NCBI GenBank assembly: GCA_000320545.1
Contig: ADNK01001088.1
Coordinates: 62,001 to 126,000 of the forward strand
Direction of reading: 5' to 3'
Source of the DNA: Bigelowiella natans CCMP2755
Taxonomy: Eukaryota > Cercozoa > Chlorarachniophyceae
Length of the DNA: 64,000 nucleotides
The position numbers and the translations under genes were made by a program. Below the pieces are notes generated by a model, which ran no database searches, was not told the origin of the DNA, and was given only the letters and a program-made list of their open reading frames with translations. This document shows positions 58,680-64,000 of this stretch, one piece after another (the stretch's first letter is position 1; each line of letters starts with the position of its first letter).

Positions 58680-60042
58680 ATGGCTGCCAGGACCTGCGCT
58701 GTGACGCGGCTCGCGGCTCGATCGCTGGATGGGGTAGGGAAGCGCTTTCGAGGGGGGCGAGGGCCGCAGGTAGATTGTATCGTTCTTTTGCAATGTGGGC
58801 AATAGTGTGTGTGTGTATTCCTTCCTTCCGTGCAGCCAGAGTATCATATTGATTCCTTCAATAAACAAATGTGCGAAATAAGGGTGCTGCTGGCCCCAAG
58901 CGGTTCTTAAGCTTCTGGAATGAAGGTCGCGAGGACTGGGGTATGAACGAACTGCTCAAGGTTGGAAACCAGTTGTCCGTTTTCAAAGATATCGGCATAG
59001 AAGGGGAGGCAGGGGGTTTGGGCTCCGCCGGTGCTGATGACGTAGCCTGGGCCATTGAGTATGGACTGGCGCGAATGAGCATGGCACAAGAGCATGTGTC
59101 GAAAACCGGAGAGCATGTCGCTAGAGACTCGGTCGCTCAGTTCCGGAAAGAAAGGTGATAGATCCATCAATCCTTCTTCGTGCCATTCCTTAAGACCGCC
59201 ATAACTATTCGGAAAAGCGCTCGTCTTTCTAACGATGATGTGCAACTCGAATTGTCAGGTGCGTGGCTTACGCCTCTTGGTTTCTCCCAACCCTAACAGG
59301 GGATGAGGCCAAGGAGCACATGATCGAAGAGGTGAAGCCACTCGAAACGTCCGGAGAGAATCTTGTATGGTACCCAAGCCCACAGACATACCCGCGAACT
59401 CTCTCAGCCTTCACACATCCCGACCTCATTCCTCCATCCGAAGTGCCATACAATACAACGCGTATGACTGGTAAGCAGCTCTTGAACACGATCGACTACC
59501 TCAGCAATCACAATATGGAGGCCTTTGGTTTCAATACAGCTGTGGACATGAGATCAGGGAAGTACGCATCGTTCTCTGCTGCTGAGGTCTTGCCGCACTT
59601 TTTGAGGTGGCTGAGCGTGATCGAAATTGAAGCTGTGTTGCACGCCCTTATTCTGGCTGAAGCTAACCCAGACACCTCCGACAAAGTTCTTCAAGTCAAA
59701 AACACAGCCGCTGCAACCTTTCTGGATTCTGGATTTAAGGTTTGGGTTCTAGGTAAGAAAGATAGTGCAAGCTCCAGACAGCATCTTGCACTTGACGATG
59801 GAGGACAAAACGTACTTGCTTTCCTTGCTCCAGATATTGCGATGAGTTATGCCTTGCAAAACGGAGACGTGGAAGATGAAAACGCTCCGTTGACAGCTCT
59901 GCCATACAAACCAATGCGCTTAAATATACCTATCGGTCAATTTTTCGAGAGGGCAACACAATCAGGCAGAGGGATGTCAATCCCTTATCGGCAACTTAGT
60001 GGCAGCTTTGAGAGCTTCTTCCTAGCACCAGGAGGAGGCTGA
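58680..60042 (+). CDS. Unknown organelle-targeted protein
   Basis: Exon 1 from ATG 58680 encodes an Arg/Ala-rich amphipathic leader (MAARTCAVTRLAARSLDGVG, then KRFRGGRGPQ), a likely mitochondrial or plastid transit sequence. It splices in phase at AAATAAG to GAAGPKRFLSFWNEGREDWG, NELLKVGNQLSVFKDIG, then a third exon CVAYASWFLPTLTGDEAKEH, NLVWYPSPQTYPRTLSAFTH, TGKQLLNTIDYLSNHNMEAF, LRWLSVIEIEAVLHALILAE and MRLNIPIGQFFERATQSG. Stop TGA 60040-60042. About 390 residues, mostly helical, no cofactor motif seen. No family recognised. A polypurine GGAGGAGG precedes the stop. Confidence 0.65.
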
Positions 60043-61243
60043 TCACGCTTCGGTTCCATTGGAACGAGCACTAGGATGCGCATTGAGTTGAAGTGGCCGC
60101 GGTTGATTGAGTGTGCACACATGACATCGATGGCAGAAGGGTGCGAGATCGTGTTTACCTGGGTCGATCTGCATTGTGCCATGTTTGAGGTTCATATGCC
60201 TACACAGCGACTATCCTTATGCATGCCGTCACAGCGTCACGCATCAGCTTGTTACGTTCATCTCTATATCGCCATCTCCCGTTCATTTAGCGCACTTTGC
60301 AATGTCGTACAACCTGTGACAGTGCATCGTGGCATGTGTGATGTGCCCTGCGAGGTAGCAGGCAAGATATACAGCGCTCGCGGTGCTTTGTGTGCGATAC
60401 GTACAACTTAAATATTACGATGATCGACGCTACGACGTGTGTGCTGCAACCGATATAGTTTTACATCCATCTAGCCATAGTAAGTAAAAATAACGCTGGC
60501 ACTAGCATCACCACAAACATCTGTAATGGATATTAAATATGTATTTGCATTATTATTGCATTGTATGTGCGCATGCGTAAAATATAGCGTAGAAACATAT
60601 ACTATATGCTATAAGTGTGAGTCTACATGGGGCTATTATCAGTTGATCATGCTAGCTCATGTTTGTCCTAAGTGCGCATTCTCACGTGAGTCAAATACGG
60701 TGAGTCATGCATTCCGCTGTATTATTGGTTAGCGCGTCAATGCCATAGATGGAGGCAATGGAATGTATGCACCGCATAGCATCTGTTTTTAGCACTCATC
60801 GCTGCACCACTTTTGGATTTCGCCATCACTTTCGATGTTGATCATGAAATAATCAGCAATGTCATAGGTAATACTCATGTCAATCCAGCAGTTTTCCTGC
60901 GTTTTATATTGCTGTCTGAGGGGTCAACAGGTTGCACTGACGAGGAAGGATTCTCTGCTCGCTTCTTGCTCCCAACTTCTACCATTTCCTCGTTGTGGCC
61001 GCTTTTGGAGTCGGACTCTTCGTTGCGTGTCCGACGGCAGCCAACAACGCAGGGCAAATCAAAGGACAAACACAACATTTCTTTTTTAGGGGCAACGTTC
61101 CTAACCAAAAAACGAATCTAAGTGATGACCATCAAAGATACGGAAGGACACCTACACATACGGCAAGGGTTTGTATACACTGCTCAAATGCGCACACATA
61201 CGCAAATAAGCTGACGAACACGTGCTTATCAGAATGTATTGCA
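60043..61243. other. Convergent spacer, no gene seen
   Basis: Between the stop of the organelle-targeted protein and the 3' end of the Trm5 gene. It has short ORFs on both strands without family features, GTGTGCAT-like words, and no dispersed-element copy. Confidence 0.55.
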
Positions 61244-62472
61244 TCATCTAGGGGAAGGCTTTGCTTGGCGTATTACTCCATGAGTAAATGCTACACACGC
61301 ACGCGCGCGTCCAATTCTGCATTTCTTCTTATCAAAAGAAATTTGCAGTAGCTGAAATGAACCCACATTTAAATGCAAAGTTTCATAAATGTTCCTTTGC
61401 GACATGACAGCAATATAGCCCGACCTAACGTTGTGCACATCGACTTGAACAATTTTATGGCCTAGAACGTCTTCAACCTAAAATGTTGAATAAATTAATT
61501 CGTGAAATCTTTAGATGGCGACTTCTAAGAAACGTTCCTCCAGCTATGTTACATACATATGTAGGTACCCTATCGAGAGCATCCTTTCTCAACTCCTCCG
61601 GACTAATAATCGTACCAACCACAACGGAATAGTCGATCAAACCAAGAGACCAGGAAGAGCAAATCGGTAGAAGTAGTTGCAATGAATGAGATATTTAAGG
61701 AGCGATTGTGTTGTTGTGTTGTCTCTTCTTCTAAGAACTACGTTTCTCCTCTTGCAAAACAGTAGCAATGTATCCGAGGCATCTGGTCCTAAGAAGAAGA
61801 ACAACAAAGCAGCCAGGAATAATAACTTTCTCAATCAGTCATAGGTGCATGTATGTTTCTTCATGGGCTGATATATCAGTAGACATCGGCATCCTCGTCA
61901 TCATTGCCTTGGTAAATGTAGGTGGGTATAAGTCCTTGAAGACATCCAGGAATTCAATAGCTATGGCAGGGAGATTCATTGTCACAACCTGGAGTACATA
62001 TTTACAGCACATCATCATCATCACCATCACCATCACCATCATTCATCATCATTCATCATAATAATCATGCGGGAATCAGACGGTGAGGCGAGATTTATCG
62101 ACATTGTAGAGTTGCTGTTCTGTTGCCATTATGCGCTTCGTGATGTCCTTCACAAATTCTCGTCCGTCGAGGTTGAAGCACTCAACCCGATGTGAGACCT
62201 TAGAAGATGCGGTCAACTCAGAATATACAACAAAGACCGAACACCACAATCACACTTCTGTATTATTTCTCCATCACATCGACGGAGGGACGATGGCTGA
62301 GAATACGCGCGCGTTTCCGCGTGCACACCCACTCTCTGCTACTTTAACCACCCTTCTAGGCAGTGATCACCTTGTTAAGGCGGACGTTTTCCTTTAGCCA
62401 CTTAAAAGACTCAGGGTTGAGGTCGTTGGCATAGACTTTGACACCCTTCATTCCAGCAGGAACTGGGAATAA

Positions 62473-62504
<32 letters not shown>

Positions 62505-64000
62505 CATCGTACCATCTAATCCTGCTGTGCCCTACGGCTGCGACTATAGGTAGTTCTTTGGTGCCCCCCTCCTTGGGCAGCAGCAAACGATTAAATCTAC
62601 CTGCAAAAGGGCCGATCCCGCAGAACATATCGCATACGATGTCATCCCGCTGATAACAATATACACATCGTAGAGTGAGGACGAATAAGTCTGGCGAAGG
62701 AGAGGAGGGCTTCACAATCATACCGCAAAATCTATATATTTGAAAAAAAAATGCAACGCTAGTAATAAATCATACGTGGAGCATCCTCACTATCCGCGCG
62801 TGTTCTGTTTGTAAGCGTGAGTTCCAATACACCTAACGAACGTACCACCAGCAGTAACAAATAGCAACTGTAGCTAAGGTTACGCCAAGAATATCTTTAG
62901 GGGCCCTCGTAGGACGTTGTATTGCCATCAATCGATAACACTATCGTCGTGGATATTTTGCTGAAAGCCCTGCGCCGACCTTTCCGTAGTCTAGTCTGAA
63001 TCTGCATCCATGTTCCTTTACCTCCGTCTCCAAGTCTTTTTTACCTACCCACAAAGGTAAATGAAAGCGGCCGCCGGTGGGGGAACTGAGCTTCATTTCT
63101 GTTGCGAATGCTATATTATACCTGCAATAACCTCCATGGGAAATACCCGAAACCTGTCTGTTATCTTGCCCGTTTTTACGACCACTGTTTTTACCTTTAA
63201 TGTCAATACATCGCAAAGGGGATCAGGTGGGGAGAGTGAATGTGAGGAGATCATTGTCAGAGTTACTGCTTACATTAGGGAGCTTTTTCAATATGGCTTC
63301 GCCAATTTGTACCCTGGTGTTCATTGCGAAGGACAAACACGCTGTTATCATCATCATCATACAACCAGCAATTGAGTGTGCAATCAAGTGCAATTAGCAA
63401 CTGATAATGCCGAGTACTTGAAGGGCATCTGTTGATCCAAGAGGTTTAGGTGTACGATGTGACCCACAGACTCAAACGACGTGATAATTGGTGTCCCTTT
63501 TGGAAGGATGCGTTTGAGGGTCTGGTACGCAAATATAACGTGATAAGAACTAGATATTCTCAGAAAATCAATTTTAACTTTCTTAAATGGATTCTAAATT
63601 TACGAAATCTGACTGAGAAATCCTACAGCACCCTCTAGTTCATATTGTTGGAACTTACCTCCGCGAGTGACATGTGTTTCTCCTTGTCGAGTAGAAGAGT
63701 GTGAAATACAGGAATCGCGCCGTTTGACAGACAAAAATCCCCTAGTTATGAGGTGCATGGCAGGTTACAAAATTCTGATCGTGAAGGTTTAGATATCACA
63801 TAAGGGAATAGTGAATAACTTGTTGCTGAATCCATTTCATTCAGGTCCAAGGCAGTGATTTTTGAATCGAGCAGGATAATTTTCTCAGACGCGGACTTAT
63901 TTTGCCGCGTTGCCGCTGCTGCCACGATATGAGATCCGGAGGGCTCTTTGTTGTCGTCCTTTGCAATCTCGGAAGAATTGCTCGGAGCATCTACTACTGG
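61244..64000 (-). CDS. TRM5: tRNA (guanine-37 N1)-methyltransferase Trm5, 5' end cut by window
   Basis: SAM enzyme that makes m1G37 next to the anticodon of tRNAs; acts in nucleus/cytosol and mitochondria. Minus-strand exons in order: a Ser/Ala/Lys-rich N-terminal part running off the window edge (64000), [72 protein letters not shown] and [56 protein letters not shown] joined to [20 protein letters not shown] and [44 protein letters not shown] (catalytic NLP), [12 protein letters not shown] and [18 protein letters not shown]. These follow the Trm5 domain order closely. The last exons and the stop near 61244 are less sure. Introns contain CAT (about 62011-62060) and AAC (62467-62505) runs. 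Confidence 0.9.

Noticed and set aside
1-64000. CRISPR array, bacterial operons or Shine-Dalgarno sites
   Set aside because: The window is eukaryotic: GT-AG introns throughout, and tandem repeats without spacer structure.
1-64000. Intact transposon, retroelement or viral gene
   Set aside because: No transposase, reverse transcriptase, integrase, capsid or terminal-repeat pair was recognised. The dispersed element is short and noncoding, and the orphan gene shows no such motif.
1-64000. tRNA or rRNA genes
   Set aside because: No cloverleaf with A and B boxes and no rRNA-like block was noticed; a covariance scan would be needed to exclude them fully.

Overview
This is intron-dense eukaryotic nuclear DNA. 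Almost every gene is split into short exons (about 30-300 bp) by GT-AG introns of about 50-700 bp, and many introns carry long microsatellites. Exons were joined by hand: an exon set was accepted when splice sites, reading phase and protein-family motifs agreed. Feature coordinates run from the first to the last coding base, introns included. Several exon sets close exactly in phase (for example the esterase at 1166-3942, the WWE protein at 47119-49671 and the beta-helix-like protein at 50188-52511).

The best clue to the organism is a Ycf39/HCF244-type photosystem II assembly factor (23693-26707, minus). It is nuclear-encoded and starts with a hydrophobic signal segment followed by a Ser/Arg-rich stretch, the bipartite presequence of algae with secondary plastids. 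Together with the dense introns and moderate GC content this suggests a chlorarachniophyte or a similar secondary alga. That is an inference; no species was identified.

Layout, left to right: hormone-sensitive-lipase-like esterase (+); small coiled-coil gene (-); protein-L-isoaspartate methyltransferase (-); small unknown gene (+); pirin (+); Arl8 GTPase (-) with a small ORF behind it (-); thioredoxin-domain protein (+); FAM210/DUF1279-like mitochondrial membrane protein (-); four-helix RING-H2 ligase (+); type II membrane glycosyltransferase-like protein (-); Ycf39-like protein (-); SRP receptor alpha (+); GDP-sugar transporter (+); secreted protein with a glycosyltransferase-like motif (-); an orphan acidic/basic protein (+); CHY/RING ligase (-); SnRK/AMPK-type kinase (+); tandem WWE protein (-); type I membrane beta-helix-like protein (+); two unknown conserved-looking proteins (-,-); organelle-targeted unknown (+); Trm5 tRNA methyltransferase (-, cut by the window edge).

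The genes are mostly unrelated housekeeping, secretory-pathway and organelle genes with no operon logic. The most unusual items are a roughly 100-bp dispersed element found in the 3' flanks of several unrelated genes, always in the sense orientation; the orphan gene at 38389-40529 with an in-frame TAG; and the exactly duplicated WWE exons. Gene-free spacers are unusually rich in short palindromes (CTAG, GCATGC, TGCA).
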